From Pseudomonas putida (GTDB taxonomy: Bacteria; Pseudomonadota; Gammaproteobacteria; Pseudomonadales; Pseudomonadaceae): a stretch of 64,000 nucleotides of DNA. The stretch lies in NCBI RefSeq assembly GCF_004357765.1, contig NZ_SMTE01000002.1, positions 62,001-126,000 of the forward strand. The letters run 5' to 3'. The notes beneath the pieces are model-generated. The model saw nothing but the letters and a program-made list of their open reading frames with translations, did no database searches and was not told the origin of the DNA. Below are positions 9,944 through 19,544 of this stretch, one piece after another. The translations under genes were made by a program, and so were the position numbers. How positions within the stretch are numbered: position 1 is the first letter of the stretch; each line of letters begins with the position of its first letter.

Positions 9944-10074
9944 AAGTTTCAAGCTGCAAGCGGCAAGCAGGAGCCCAGTGCACTTGCTTGCTGTGACAGC
10001 CCCATGAATCCTGAAGCTTCAGGCATCGGCAGAAACGCAAAGCGCTTTTTCTTGCAGCTTGTAGCTTGCAGCTT
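9944..10074. repeat. Inverted repeat pair in the purH-purD spacer
   Basis: The left arm AAGCTGCAAGCGGCAAGC (9951-9968) and right arm GCTTGTAGCTTGCAGCTT (10057-10074) are near-perfect inverted copies about 90 bp apart. They flank a 14-bp perfect palindrome (CCTGAAGCTTCAGG, 10010-10023). The spacer could fold into a long cruciform or mRNA stem. Similar CAAGCTGCAAG-type repeats occur between genes in Pseudomonas as far as I recall. Confidence 0.5.
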
Positions 10075-10091
10075 CTCCGAAGGAGTCTGTA

Positions 10092-11387
10092 ATGAAAGTT
10101 TTGATCATCGGCAGCGGCGGTCGTGAGCACGCCCTGGCCTGGAAAGTCGCCCAGGATCCACGGGTCGAGAAGGTCTTCGTTGCCCCAGGCAACGCCGGCA
10201 CCGCCATCGAAGCCAAGTGCGAGAACGTCGCCATCGACGTCTGCGCCCTGGAGCAACTGGCCGACTTCGCCGAAAAGAACGTTGACCTGACCATCGTTGG
10301 CCCGGAAGCCCCCCTGGTCATCGGCGTGGTGGACCTGTTCCGCAGCCGCGGGCTGGACTGCTTCGGTCCGACCAAAGGTGCGGCCCAGCTGGAAGGCTCC
10401 AAGGCCTTCACCAAGGATTTCCTGGCACGTCACAAGATCCCGACCGCCGACTACCAGAACTTCACCGAGATCGAGCCGGCGCTGGCCTACCTGCGCGAGA
10501 AAGGCGCCCCGATCGTGATCAAGGCCGATGGCCTGGCTGCGGGCAAGGGCGTGATCGTCGCCATGACCCTCGAGGAAGCCGAGGCCGCCGTGCGTGACAT
10601 GCTCGCCGGCAATGCCTTCGGCGACGCCGGTTCGCGGGTGGTGATCGAGGAGTTCCTCGACGGCGAGGAAGCCAGCTTCATTGTCATGGTCGATGGCCAC
10701 AACGTGCTGCCGATGGCCACCAGCCAGGACCACAAGCGTGTTGGCGACAAGGACACCGGCCCGAACACCGGTGGCATGGGCGCCTATTCCCCAGCGCCGG
10801 TGGTCACCGCCGAAGTGCACCAGCGGGTGATGGACCAGGTGATCTGGCCGACCGTGCGCGGCATGGCCGAAGAAGGCAACGTCTACACCGGTTTCCTGTA
10901 TGCCGGCCTGATGATCGACAAGGAGGGCAACCCCAAGGTCATCGAGTTCAACTGCCGCTTCGGCGATCCGGAAACCCAGCCGGTCATGCTGCGCCTGGAG
11001 TCGAGCCTGGTGCTGCTGGTCGAGGCCGCGTTCGCCAAAGCCCTGGACAAGGTCGAGGCACAATGGGACCCGCGCCCGAGCCTGGGCGTGGTACTGGCTG
11101 CCGGTGGCTACCCTGGCGACTACGCCAAGGGTGCTGCGATCCAGGGCCTGGACGCCGCCGCCAAGCTCGAAGGCAAGGTGTTCCATGCCGGTACCGCGCT
11201 GAAGGACGACCAGGTGGTCACCGCCGGTGGTCGCGTGCTGTGCGCCACCGCCCTGGGCGACACCGTTGAAGCTGCGCAGCAGCAGGCCTACCGCCTGGCC
11301 GAACAGGTCAAGTGGGACGGCAGCTTCTATCGGACCGACATCGGCTACCGGGCGATCGCCCGTGAGCGTGGCGAGCACCAGCAGTAA
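10092..11387 (+). CDS. purD: Phosphoribosylamine-glycine ligase (GAR synthetase)
   Basis: A 431-residue ATP-grasp enzyme that makes glycinamide ribonucleotide in purine synthesis. The N-terminal motif GSGGREHALAWK, the ATP-grasp core (IVIKADGLAAGKGVIVA) and the signature RFGDPETQP are present. The RBS is ccgaaggagtctgtaATG. It is commonly linked with purH, as here. Confidence 0.96.
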   Translation: MKVLIIGSGGREHALAWKVAQDPRVEKVFVAPGNAGTAIEAKCENVAIDVCALEQLADFAEKNVDLTIVGPEAPLVIGVVDLFRSRGLDCFGPTKGAAQLEGSKAFTKDFLARHKIPTADYQNFTEIEPALAYLREKGAPIVIKADGLAAGKGVIVAMTLEEAEAAVRDMLAGNAFGDAGSRVVIEEFLDGEEASFIVMVDGHNVLPMATSQDHKRVGDKDTGPNTGGMGAYSPAPVVTAEVHQRVMDQVIWPTVRGMAEEGNVYTGFLYAGLMIDKEGNPKVIEFNCRFGDPETQPVMLRLESSLVLLVEAAFAKALDKVEAQWDPRPSLGVVLAAGGYPGDYAKGAAIQGLDAAAKLEGKVFHAGTALKDDQVVTAGGRVLCATALGDTVEAAQQQAYRLAEQVKWDGSFYRTDIGYRAIARERGEHQQ

Positions 11388-11522
11388 ACGCCGGCGGATC
11401 GCCGCGTCGCCCTGGCGACGCGGGATTCGACGGGTCGACAGGGCCTGGCCGGGGCCTTGCCTTCGACTTGCAGCCCCGCGCATAGTAGGTACCCGGCACA
11501 TCAGCCTAGAAGGGATCTCGTC

Positions 11523-14294
11523 GTGCGTCGGCTTCGGATTGCCATAGCCCTGATCGTCAGCTTGCTGACCCTGCTCTGCGTGCCTCCGGCATCGGCCGAC
11601 CACAGCGGAGGCTGGTCCGTGCTGCTCGATGAACAGGCCAACCTGCAATTGAGCGACGTGCGCTCGGAGCGCTATCGCAACCAGTTCAGCCCGTTGACCC
11701 TCAACGCGCTGGATGCCGCCCTCCCCGATCAGGCCCTATGGCTGCACTACCGCCTTGAGCCGGGCGAACAGGAGCAACTGCTGCGGGTGTTCGCCCCCGA
11801 TCTGTCGCGCCTGGACCTTTACGCCCTGGACGGCGACAAACTGCTGCGCCAGCTACACCATGGTCGCCAGGCCAACACCGAAAGCCCGACCCTACGCGGC
11901 AGCGACCACATCCTGCCACTACCCCTGAGCGGCCGACCAGTGGATGTCTACCTGCGCCTGGTCTCGGAACATCAACTGCGTCCGGCCATCAGCCTGGAAC
12001 CGGCTGCAGACGCGGCATCCGACCATGGCCGGGAGTTGCTGTTCGGAATGCTTCTTGGCGGCCTGGTGATGCTGATTCTGCATAACCTGATCCGCTTCCT
12101 CTACACCCGCTCCGGGGCTTCGCTATACTTGGCGCTGTATCACGGTCTGATGCTGCTCAGCGGGCTGATCCTGCTCAATCTCAGTGGCCCCTGGTGGCAC
12201 CTCTGGCATGCCGCGCAAACCCCGGCAGCCTACCTGACCCTGGTTCTGGCAGGCCTGGCCGGCCTGTACTTCACCCAGAATTTCTTCCAAGCGTGCAATT
12301 CGCCCAAGCTCAACCGACTGCTGCAGGGCGAGATGCTGGTAGTGGGCGTCAGCGGCCTGATTCTGCTGTTCGTCGATACCCTGCCACTCAACCTGATGAC
12401 CTACGCCCTGCTTGCCTTGGGCAGTGTCACCATGCTGGTGGTCAGCAGCTATCACTGGTATCGCGGGTATGCACCGGCACGCCTGTTCAGCCTGGCCATG
12501 GTGGTCTTCAACCTGGGTGGACTGGTGCTGCTGCCGGCGCTCTTGGGGTTGACCCGCACCACCACGCCCTGGCTTCTGTGCATTCTGCTCGGCCTGACGG
12601 TGGCCAGCGGCCTGCTGCTCAATCTGGCGGTCAGCGAACACCTGCGTCGGCTCAGCGAAGAGCGCTACAGCCTTAGCCGCGCGCTGGCCGCCAGCGACGC
12701 CGAGATCAACGCCAAGGCCGAGTTCCTGGCCAAGATCAGCCACGAGATCCGCACCCCGATGAACGGTGTGCTGGGCATGACCGAGCTGTTGCTGGGTACG
12801 CCCCTGTCGGTCAAGCAACGCGACTACGTACAGACCATCCACAGCGCCGGCAACGAGCTGCTGACTCTGATCAACGAGATCCTCGACATTTCCAAGCTCG
12901 AATCGCGGCAGATCGAGCTCGATGACGTGCAGTTCGACCTCAACGCGCTGATCGAGGATTGCCTGAACATCTTCCGCGCCAAGGCCGAACAACAGAACAT
13001 CGAGCTGATCAGCTTCACCCAGCCCCAGGTGCCACGCGTCATCAGTGGCGACCCGACACGCCTGCGCCAGGCGGTATCGAGCCTGCTGGACAACGCTTTG
13101 AAAAACACCGATCAAGGCGAAATCCTGCTGGTAGTGGCCCTCGATCAACGAGGCGAAACACCCCGGCTGCGCATCGCCGTGCAGGACAGCGGCGCGCCAT
13201 TGCCGGTGGCCGAGCGCGATGCACTGCTGCAGGCCGAGCTGCACAGCCACCAGTTCCTTTCCAGCAACAAGCTCGGCGGCCATCTCGGCCTGGTCATCGC
13301 CAAGCAACTGATCGGCCTGATGCAAGGTGAATTCGGCATCAAGAGCAGTACCAGCATGGGCAACACCCTCTGGCTGACCCTGCCGCTCGACCCTTCGCGC
13401 CTCGAGCAACCGCCCACCGACCTCGACGTGCCATTGCGCGATGCCCGGGTGCTGGTGGTGGACGACAACGACACCTGCCGCAAGGTCCTGGTACAACAGT
13501 GCAGCGCCTGGGGCATGAACGTCAGCGCAGTACCCTCGGGCAAGGAAGCGCTGGCCCTGCTGCGTACCAAGGCGCATTTGCGCGACTATTTCGACGTGGT
13601 GCTGCTGGATCAGAACATGCCCGGCATGACCGGTATGCAACTGGCGGCGAAGATCAAGGAAGACCCGAGCCTGAACCATGACATCCTCGTGGTCATGCTC
13701 ACCGGTATCAGCAACGCGCCGAGCAAGATCATCGCGCGCAATGCCGGGGTCAAGCGGATCCTGGCGAAACCGGTGGCCGGTTATACCCTCAAGACCACCC
13801 TGGCCGAGGAGCTGGCCCAGCGCGGCCGCGAGCAAGGCCCGCCGCCCGCCCCAGCAGGCACCGCCGTAGCGACCGATCTGCCGAACGACTTCCGCGTCCT
13901 GGTGGCAGAGGACAACAGCATTTCCACCAAGGTGATCCGTGGCATGTTGGGCAAGCTCAACCTCGAGCCAGACACCGCCAGCAATGGCGAAGAGGCGCTG
14001 CAGGCCATGAAAGCCCAGCGTTATGACCTGGTGCTGATGGACTGCGAGATGCCAATCCTCGATGGCTTCTCGGCCACCGAGCAATTACGTGCCTGGGAAA
14101 CGGCAACCCAACGCCAACGCACGCCGGTGGTGGCATTGACCGCCCACATACTGGCCGAGCACAAGGAGCGCGCGCGCATTGCCGGCATGGACGGGCATAT
14201 GGCCAAGCCGGTGGAATTGTCGCAACTGCGTGAGTTGGTGCAGTTCTGGGCCAACAAGCGCGAAGCCAAAGCGGACCCGGCGCATACCTCTTGA
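11523..14294 (+). CDS. retS: RetS-type hybrid sensor histidine kinase
   Basis: A 923-residue hybrid kinase. The start is GTG 11523, behind gaagggatctc, which places a signal peptide (VVRRLRIAIALIVSLLTLL..ASA) at the N-terminus; an ATG at 11457 in the same frame is less likely. Domains in order: a periplasmic 7TMR-DISMED2 sensor, seven membrane helices (about residues 170-380), HisKA with H407 in KISHEIRTPMNG, HATPase, and two receiver domains with D696 (LLDQNMPG) and D840 (LMDCEMP). In P. aeruginosa RetS dampens GacS signalling and steers the planktonic/biofilm switch. The purD-retS-marC position supports orthology. Confidence 0.9.
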   Translation: MRRLRIAIALIVSLLTLLCVPPASADHSGGWSVLLDEQANLQLSDVRSERYRNQFSPLTLNALDAALPDQALWLHYRLEPGEQEQLLRVFAPDLSRLDLYALDGDKLLRQLHHGRQANTESPTLRGSDHILPLPLSGRPVDVYLRLVSEHQLRPAISLEPAADAASDHGRELLFGMLLGGLVMLILHNLIRFLYTRSGASLYLALYHGLMLLSGLILLNLSGPWWHLWHAAQTPAAYLTLVLAGLAGLYFTQNFFQACNSPKLNRLLQGEMLVVGVSGLILLFVDTLPLNLMTYALLALGSVTMLVVSSYHWYRGYAPARLFSLAMVVFNLGGLVLLPALLGLTRTTTPWLLCILLGLTVASGLLLNLAVSEHLRRLSEERYSLSRALAASDAEINAKAEFLAKISHEIRTPMNGVLGMTELLLGTPLSVKQRDYVQTIHSAGNELLTLINEILDISKLESRQIELDDVQFDLNALIEDCLNIFRAKAEQQNIELISFTQPQVPRVISGDPTRLRQAVSSLLDNALKNTDQGEILLVVALDQRGETPRLRIAVQDSGAPLPVAERDALLQAELHSHQFLSSNKLGGHLGLVIAKQLIGLMQGEFGIKSSTSMGNTLWLTLPLDPSRLEQPPTDLDVPLRDARVLVVDDNDTCRKVLVQQCSAWGMNVSAVPSGKEALALLRTKAHLRDYFDVVLLDQNMPGMTGMQLAAKIKEDPSLNHDILVVMLTGISNAPSKIIARNAGVKRILAKPVAGYTLKTTLAEELAQRGREQGPPPAPAGTAVATDLPNDFRVLVAEDNSISTKVIRGMLGKLNLEPDTASNGEEALQAMKAQRYDLVLMDCEMPILDGFSATEQLRAWETATQRQRTPVVALTAHILAEHKERARIAGMDGHMAKPVELSQLRELVQFWANKREAKADPAHTS

Positions 14295-14373
14295 AGTGCG
14301 GCAAGGCTACTGAAGGCACCCCCACGCTGCTGATACACTTGCGCTCCCCTTTCCTGCCATGGACGACCGCCCC

Positions 14374-14970
14374 ATGCTGCACGATCTGTCCAGCGTCTAC
14401 CTGAAGATGCTCGTGCTCTACAGCCCGTTCTTCGTGCTGTCGTGCTTCATCGGCCTGACCCGCGGTCACTCCAGCAAGGAGCGCAAGCAACTGGCCTGGC
14501 GCGTCGCTTTCGCCGCGTTCATCGCCAGCGTGTTGCTGTATCTGTTCGGGCGCCTGATCTTCGGGGTCTTCGGCATTACCGCCGACGCCTTCCGCATCGG
14601 TGCCGGCAGCGTGCTGTTCATCTCGGCCCTGGGCATGGCCCAGGGCAAATCGTCGGTGCAGGCCGACAACGTGCAGCAAGACGTGACCATCGTACCGCTG
14701 ACTATCCCGCTCACCGTCGGTCCGGGCACCATTGGCGCCTTGCTGGTGATGGGCGTGAGCCAACCGCATTGGGACGAAAAACTACTGGCCATCGTCAGTA
14801 TCGCGCTGGCCAGTTTCACGGTGGGCCTGGTGCTGTATCTATCCCACCGCATCGAACGGATTCTCGGCGAGCAGGGCCTGCAGATCGTCAGTCGACTGAT
14901 GGGGCTATTCGTCTGTGCCCTGGCGGCGCAGATCATCTTCACCGGTATCAAGGGCTACCTGTCAGCGTAG
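14374..14970 (+). CDS. MarC family integral membrane protein
   Basis: A 198-residue protein with six predicted hydrophobic helices (for example VLYSPFFVLSCFIGL and LVMGVSQPHW), typical of the MarC/UPF0056 family. Its transport role is not established. ATG 14374 starts the family-like N-terminus MLHDLSSVYLKML; ATG 14359 in frame is an alternative, and neither has a good Shine-Dalgarno sequence. The 3' end overlaps the convergent gene below by 16 bp. Confidence 0.85.
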   Translation: MLHDLSSVYLKMLVLYSPFFVLSCFIGLTRGHSSKERKQLAWRVAFAAFIASVLLYLFGRLIFGVFGITADAFRIGAGSVLFISALGMAQGKSSVQADNVQQDVTIVPLTIPLTVGPGTIGALLVMGVSQPHWDEKLLAIVSIALASFTVGLVLYLSHRIERILGEQGLQIVSRLMGLFVCALAAQIIFTGIKGYLSA

Positions 14971-15620
14971 GGGATATCGAGCACTAGTTGATCGTTACGG
15001 GCATTCACTCGCGCCTGCACCTTGTCTTTGTAGTGGTTACGGAACAAGCGCAGATTGAAGCGTATGAGCTCGGCGCTCATCGCCCGCAGCGGCAACTTGA
15101 GCTCACCTTTCAAGAAGGACATCGTCTTGGTGGTTTCCAGCGAAAGCAGTTCCAGGTGCAGCAACACCATATCGTAGTGATCACCGGCGCGCCGCACACA
15201 GGGCATCAACTGCAACTTGACCCCGTTCTCCTCCCTCATCTTGTTGGAAAGGCCAAGCAAGGCCTCGCGCTGGAACTGCAATGACCACACGATCCGGCCT
15301 GTCGAATCCGTATGCTCCGAGGAGCCCGTTACGCCAATTTGCTCCAGCGCCGACTTGAGTGTGGTTTCGCGGTCTGCGCCAGTGTTCGTTACGATCGGCG
15401 GTGGCGTTGCGTCCCAGCCAAGAAAAGCCAACTTGCGGCGAAAGTTGGTGAACCACTGCAAATTCAAGCCTTGATTGCGTTCATCAGTCGCTGTGGCATG
15501 GGCAAACCGTACGACCTCCAGAATGTCCTCACGCGCCTGCGCCCCCACATCGGTGGAGAAAGGCACGATACTGCTTTCGACGACCTTGCCCAGAGCCGCC
15601 CCACGTTTGGATTCAGCCAT
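14955..15620 (-). CDS. Protein of unknown function, paralogue of its upstream neighbour
   Basis: A 221-residue protein I do not recognise. It has no signal peptide and no membrane helix. It shares a layout with the 227-residue protein encoded just upstream: an EDI-EVVRFAHA helix near residue 30, a WF-F..LGW segment near residues 55-70, a lone Cys followed by a hydrophobic strand (PCVRRAGDHYDMVLLHL), and a closing VQARVNARNDQLVLDIPYA. It lies 72 bp downstream of that gene on the same strand, so the two probably form one operon. A GAGG-like site precedes ATG 15620. Coding is supported by protein-like composition and the paralogy. Confidence 0.75.
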   Translation of the reverse strand: MAESKRGAALGKVVESSIVPFSTDVGAQAREDILEVVRFAHATATDERNQGLNLQWFTNFRRKLAFLGWDATPPPIVTNTGADRETTLKSALEQIGVTGSSEHTDSTGRIVWSLQFQREALLGLSNKMREENGVKLQLMPCVRRAGDHYDMVLLHLELLSLETTKTMSFLKGELKLPLRAMSAELIRFNLRLFRNHYKDKVQARVNARNDQLVLDIPYADR

Positions 15621-15692
15621 TTTCGACTACCTCGTTGAGTGCGTGTTTGAGCAGAGCAGCGGAGCCCGAGCCACCACCACCCTGCCCGGTAT

Positions 15693-16376
15693 TCAGGCCA
15701 GAGGAATGTCAGCCAGAATTTTCAGCGCATTGGCATGAATACGCGCTTCGATCGCGCCTTCGGCCCTTGCATAGGTACGACGGCTGAAACTGAACCCGGC
15801 TCCGCAGGCATAGATAGCACCACCCTCACGCTTCCAGTTGACGAACAAGGTTTTGCCATTTCTTTGGGGAAGCTGGTCATCGATCACTGCAGACACCAGC
15901 ATCGTCACCTGCCCGCCCGCCGATTGCTCACATTTGGCCAGGCTGATGACCTTGCGATCATCCTCGCGGGTGCGGACATCCAGCAGCGGGTAGTTTTCGG
16001 GTTTGCTGAGCGCCTCGACAATTGCCAGGCCCAAGTCCTGGAAGCCTTTCCTGACATTGCCGCTGACTATTTCTGCACCCGCCTCCAAGCCTTTGGCGAA
16101 CAGATCGCCAAGCTCCAAGCGCAACCCAGTCTCGGTCACGTTTCTCACATCGGTCTTGACCGCAACCCAGCCCAAGGCGCCCATGACATCGACGTAGCGC
16201 TGGAACCATTCGTGGTTCTGCTCGTAAGGGTGGTAACTGTCACTGGCCGCTTTGACGGCAAGAGCGTGGCTCGACCGGCTCGCTTCTTGGATGTCTTCAC
16301 TCAGCGTGTCGCTGAAGACGTGCAGATTGAGATCGCTTAGTACTTGGACCTTCAGATTTGATTCCTGGGCACTCAT
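15693..16376 (-). CDS. Protein of unknown function, first gene of the paralogous pair
   Basis: A 227-residue protein I cannot assign to a family. N-terminal residues 1-75 contain LSEDIQEASRSSHALAV and NHEWFQRYVDVMGALGW, which align with the downstream neighbour. The C-terminus (YARAEGAIEARIHANALKIL ending ADIPLA) matches the neighbour's end. The middle (LFAKGLEAGAEIVSGNVRKG) is amphipathic. ATG 16376 follows a good AAGGAA site. Only about 20 bp separate this start from a strong hairpin (16397-16430), so any private promoter would lie before that hairpin and place it in the mRNA leader. The pair sits between core genes marC and cobJ, suggesting insertion. Confidence 0.78.
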   Translation of the reverse strand: MSAQESNLKVQVLSDLNLHVFSDTLSEDIQEASRSSHALAVKAASDSYHPYEQNHEWFQRYVDVMGALGWVAVKTDVRNVTETGLRLELGDLFAKGLEAGAEIVSGNVRKGFQDLGLAIVEALSKPENYPLLDVRTREDDRKVISLAKCEQSAGGQVTMLVSAVIDDQLPQRNGKTLFVNWKREGGAIYACGAGFSFSRRTYARAEGAIEARIHANALKILADIPLA

Positions 16377-16396
16377 GACGTGATTTCCTTGGAAAA

Positions 16397-16430
16397 TTAT
16401 CGGAGGGGCGCTTGATCGCCCCGCCGATAA
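16397..16430 (-). terminator. Strong hairpin after cobJ, ahead of the unknown pair
   Basis: TTATCGG-A-GGGGCG, loop CTTGAT, CGCCCC-G-CCGATAA forms a 14-bp stem with one mismatch. Read on the minus strand it is followed by TTTT, so it should terminate the cobG-cobH-cobI-cobJ transcript. Read-through would place it in the 5' leader of the 227-residue gene. Confidence 0.8.
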
Positions 16431-16492
16431 CCCTACGGATCACGCATCACCGTAGCTTCAGAGAAACAATTCCGTAGCATCGGCTCGCCCGG

Positions 16493-18196
16493 TCATGGCT
16501 TTGCACCATACCAGCGTGGTGTATACACCCACAGACCGCCATCGGCGCGGTCAAAGGTGCAGGTAGTGGACGAACCGAGTAAAACCATCGTGCGCATATC
16601 GACCATTTCTGGCTGCAACTCGGCCAGCGAGACTACTTTCAGCGTCTGTCCTGGCCTACCGATATCTCGACCAAGGACTACAGGCGTCTGCCCATCTCGA
16701 TGTCGACGGACGATGTCCAGCGCCACGCCCAACTGCCAAGGCCGTGAGCGTGAGATCGGGTTGTAGAAGGCCAGCACCAGGTCCGCTTGGGCAGCCAGGT
16801 CCAGCCGCTGTTCGATGACCGCCCAAGGCTTGAGGTTGTCCGACAGCGACATCACGCAGAAGTCATGGCCCAGCGGTGCACCGGCCTGGGCCGCGGTGGC
16901 CAGCGAGGCGGAGACTCCCGGCAGGATCTCCAGTTCGACGCGGTGCCAGGCCTGGTCGCTGGAGCCGTGCAAGGCCTCGAGTACGGCCGAGGCCATGGCG
17001 AACACACCGGGGTCGCCTGAGGACACCACCACCACCGAGCGACCTTGGGCGGCCAACTCGAATGCGTGGCGGGCGCGCTGCATCTCTTCGCGGTTGTCGG
17101 TGCAGTGCTGGACCTGATCGTCGCGAAACGGCCCCGCCATGCGCACGTAGGTTTCGTAGCCGAGGATGTCCTGGGCTTGCGCAAGCTCGGCCTTGACCGC
17201 CGGCACCATCAGCTCGGCAGCGCCAGGGCCTAAGCCGATCACCGCCAGACGACCGCGGCGCTGGCCGACCTGCTCGACCTCGACCGGTCCCGGTGCGACG
17301 GCGATCACGCAGCTGTCCTGTTCATGCAGGCGCGCCTGCGGCAGGGCCTTGCCCGCCATGTCAGCGAGCCCGCTGCCTGCGGGTGCAAAGCGTAGCGCGA
17401 CCCCCAATGCCTGCGCCGCATCATGCAGCGCTGGTTCGGCCATGGTCTGCTCGGCGGCCAGCAGGCAAGCCAGCGAGCCCTGGGCGATACCCGCTTCGTG
17501 CAAGGCCCGGCGCACGCTGTCGGCAAGCTCCGGGGTGCCCGGATCCACTGCCACGACCACGGCACGGGCATGGATCAGCAACTCGTCGCGGCTGGCCGGC
17601 CGCGCCGCGCACCCCACATGGATGGTGCGCTGGGCCGAATCGCTGGCCGGCAGGTTCGCCTGCTGCAACCAGGGTGCATCGCCTTCGATGCGTACCGACT
17701 CACCGGCCAGCAAGTCGGAGACGAAGCGCTTGCCCTGCTCGAGGTCGGCCAGGGCATACCCCTCCGGCGGGTTCAGCAGGCAAGTGCCGAAGCGCAGTTC
17801 GCCGCTGGTGGTGATGGCCGCAGCCACACCCAAGGTTTCGCCGATCGCCCGGGCCATGGGGTTTACCCCTGCTAGGCCACCGAGCAACGGCACCACCGCG
17901 CTGCCGTCCTCGGCCACAGCCAGCACCGGCGGCTCTGCGCCTTTTTCGTCGAGCAGGCTGGCCAGGCTGCGAATGACGATACCCGCCGCGCACAGAGCGA
18001 TGATCGGCGTGGCCTGCCGATACAGCGCACGCAAGGTTTCGCCGAACGAGCTGTAGTCCTGGTCGGCGCCTTCGACCCGACCTTTGAGGCCATGGATCGA
18101 AGCCTCGGGGTAGCGCTGTTGAATACGCCGTGCGGTTTCCAGGCTGCCCTGGCCGAGGATGACGATAGCCGGTGCCTGCATGATCATCCCTGCCAT
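16493..18196 (-). CDS. cobJ: CbiG-CobJ fusion: precorrin-3B C17-methyltransferase
   Basis: A 567-residue fusion. Residues 1-140 resemble the CbiG N-terminal domain ([17 protein letters not shown], with [19 protein letters not shown]). Residues 190-305 resemble the CbiG C-terminal/CobE domain. Residues 316-567 are the SAM-dependent CobJ methyltransferase ([39 protein letters not shown]). CobJ methylates C17 and drives ring contraction in cobalamin synthesis. It overlaps cobI by 13 bp; internal Met codons at positions 4 and 6 are alternative starts. It is the last gene of the leftward cob operon. Confidence 0.9.
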   Translation of the reverse strand: MAGMIMQAPAIVILGQGSLETARRIQQRYPEASIHGLKGRVEGADQDYSSFGETLRALYRQATPIIALCAAGIVIRSLASLLDEKGAEPPVLAVAEDGSAVVPLLGGLAGVNPMARAIGETLGVAAAITTSGELRFGTCLLNPPEGYALADLEQGKRFVSDLLAGESVRIEGDAPWLQQANLPASDSAQRTIHVGCAARPASRDELLIHARAVVVAVDPGTPELADSVRRALHEAGIAQGSLACLLAAEQTMAEPALHDAAQALGVALRFAPAGSGLADMAGKALPQARLHEQDSCVIAVAPGPVEVEQVGQRRGRLAVIGLGPGAAELMVPAVKAELAQAQDILGYETYVRMAGPFRDDQVQHCTDNREEMQRARHAFELAAQGRSVVVVSSGDPGVFAMASAVLEALHGSSDQAWHRVELEILPGVSASLATAAQAGAPLGHDFCVMSLSDNLKPWAVIEQRLDLAAQADLVLAFYNPISRSRPWQLGVALDIVRRHRDGQTPVVLGRDIGRPGQTLKVVSLAELQPEMVDMRTMVLLGSSTTCTFDRADGGLWVYTPRWYGAKP

Positions 18197-18918
18197 TTTT
18201 CACCTGGCACGATGATCAGCGAGAAGTACGGCGACGACTGTGGGTCGACGTCGTCCAGGGGCACGATCTTCTGATTGGCCATGGTCGCCCGCTCCACATA
18301 CAGGGCGCGCTTGTCCAAGCCCAGCTCGGCGAGCACCTGGCGCACCTTGGGGAAGTTTCGGCCCAGCTTCATGATCACTGCGGCATCGGCATCGGCCAGC
18401 CGCCGCTTGAGTTCCTCGGCCGGCAACACGCCCGAAAGCACCGACAGGCTCTGGTTGCGGTAGACCAATGGCGCGCCGAGCACCGAAGCGCCACCGAGCA
18501 TCGAGCAGACGCCGGGGATCACCTGGGCCTCGTAGCGCTGCGCCAGGCGGTCGTGCAGGTACATGTAGGAGCCATAGAAGAACGGATCGCCTTCGCAGAT
18601 CACCGCCACATCGCGCCCGGCATCCAGGTGTTCGGCCACCTGCACGCTGGCCTCGTCATAGAAATCGCTGATCACCTGCTCGTAGGACAAGGGTGCCGGG
18701 AGCACCTCGGTGGTCACCGGATACACCAGCGGCAGCAGGGTCTGCTCGGCCTGCAGGTGCGCCTCGATGATTCCGAAGGCATTGCCGCGCTTGCCCTTGG
18801 CCACGAAATACGCCACCACCGGCGCTTCGCGCAGCAGGCGCAGGGCCTTGACCGTAATCAGCTCTGGATCGCCCGGGCCGACGCCCAGGCCGAGCAGTTG
18901 TCCACGCGGCGCCATCAT
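18184..18918 (-). CDS. cobI: Precorrin-2 C20-methyltransferase
   Basis: A 244-residue tetrapyrrole methylase that methylates C20 of precorrin-2. The signature [18 protein letters not shown] at the N-terminus and [18 protein letters not shown] near residue 105 are diagnostic of CobI/CbiL. It overlaps cobH by 4 bp and cobJ by 13 bp, so the genes are translationally coupled. Confidence 0.94.
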   Translation of the reverse strand: MMAPRGQLLGLGVGPGDPELITVKALRLLREAPVVAYFVAKGKRGNAFGIIEAHLQAEQTLLPLVYPVTTEVLPAPLSYEQVISDFYDEASVQVAEHLDAGRDVAVICEGDPFFYGSYMYLHDRLAQRYEAQVIPGVCSMLGGASVLGAPLVYRNQSLSVLSGVLPAEELKRRLADADAAVIMKLGRNFPKVRQVLAELGLDKRALYVERATMANQKIVPLDDVDPQSSPYFSLIIVPGEKWQG

Positions 18919-19544
18919 TCGACCTCCGTCGCCAGGGCATTGACCGCCGCAGCGGCCATCGCGCTGCCGCCGAGGCGGCCCTGCATGATCACGAACGGCA
19001 CGCCTCGGCTGTCGGCAGCGAGCATCGCCTTGGATTCTGCGGCTCCCACGAAGCCTACCGGGAAGCCAAGAATCAGTGCGGGCTTCGGCGCGCCGGCGTC
19101 GAGCATCTCGAGCAGGTAGAACAACGCAGTCGGCGCATTGCCGATGACCACCACGCTGCCTTCGAGGTGCGGACGCCAGAGCTCCAGCGCCAGGGCCGAG
19201 CGGGTGTTGCCGGCCTCCTTGGCCATGCCTGGCACGCTTGGGTCGCGCAGGGTGCAGATCACCGGGTTGTCCGCCGGCAGGCGCGCACGGGTGATGCCTT
19301 CGGCGACCATGTGCGCGTCGCAGAGAATCGGCGCGCCCTTGGCCAGGGCTTCACGACCGGCACGGCCGGCGCCTTCGGAGAACTGCAGGCCATCGATGGC
19401 CTCGACCATGCCGCAGGCATGGATAACCCGCACGGCGAGCTTCTCGAGATCTGCGGGGATCCGCTCGAGTCGGGCTTCCTCGCGGATGATCCGGAAGGAA
19501 TTGCGATAGATCTCCTGACCATCGCGGATGTAGTCAATCATCAA
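18915..19544 (-). CDS. cobH: Precorrin-8X methylmutase
   Basis: A 209-residue CobH/CbiC enzyme that moves the C11 methyl group to C12, giving hydrogenobyrinate. Visible motifs are [22 protein letters not shown] and the conserved [13 protein letters not shown] near residue 170. Two adjacent ATGs (19544, 19541) are both possible. It overlaps cobG by about 11 bp. Confidence 0.94.
   Translation of the reverse strand: MMIDYIRDGQEIYRNSFRIIREEARLERIPADLEKLAVRVIHACGMVEAIDGLQFSEGAGRAGREALAKGAPILCDAHMVAEGITRARLPADNPVICTLRDPSVPGMAKEAGNTRSALALELWRPHLEGSVVVIGNAPTALFYLLEMLDAGAPKPALILGFPVGFVGAAESKAMLAADSRGVPFVIMQGRLGGSAMAAAAVNALATEVE

Noticed and set aside
8312-14084. Long open frames antisense to purH, purD and retS (546, 580 and 653 codons)
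   Set aside because: They mirror the codon structure of GC-rich genes on the other strand and have no recognisable domains. The sense genes are certain.
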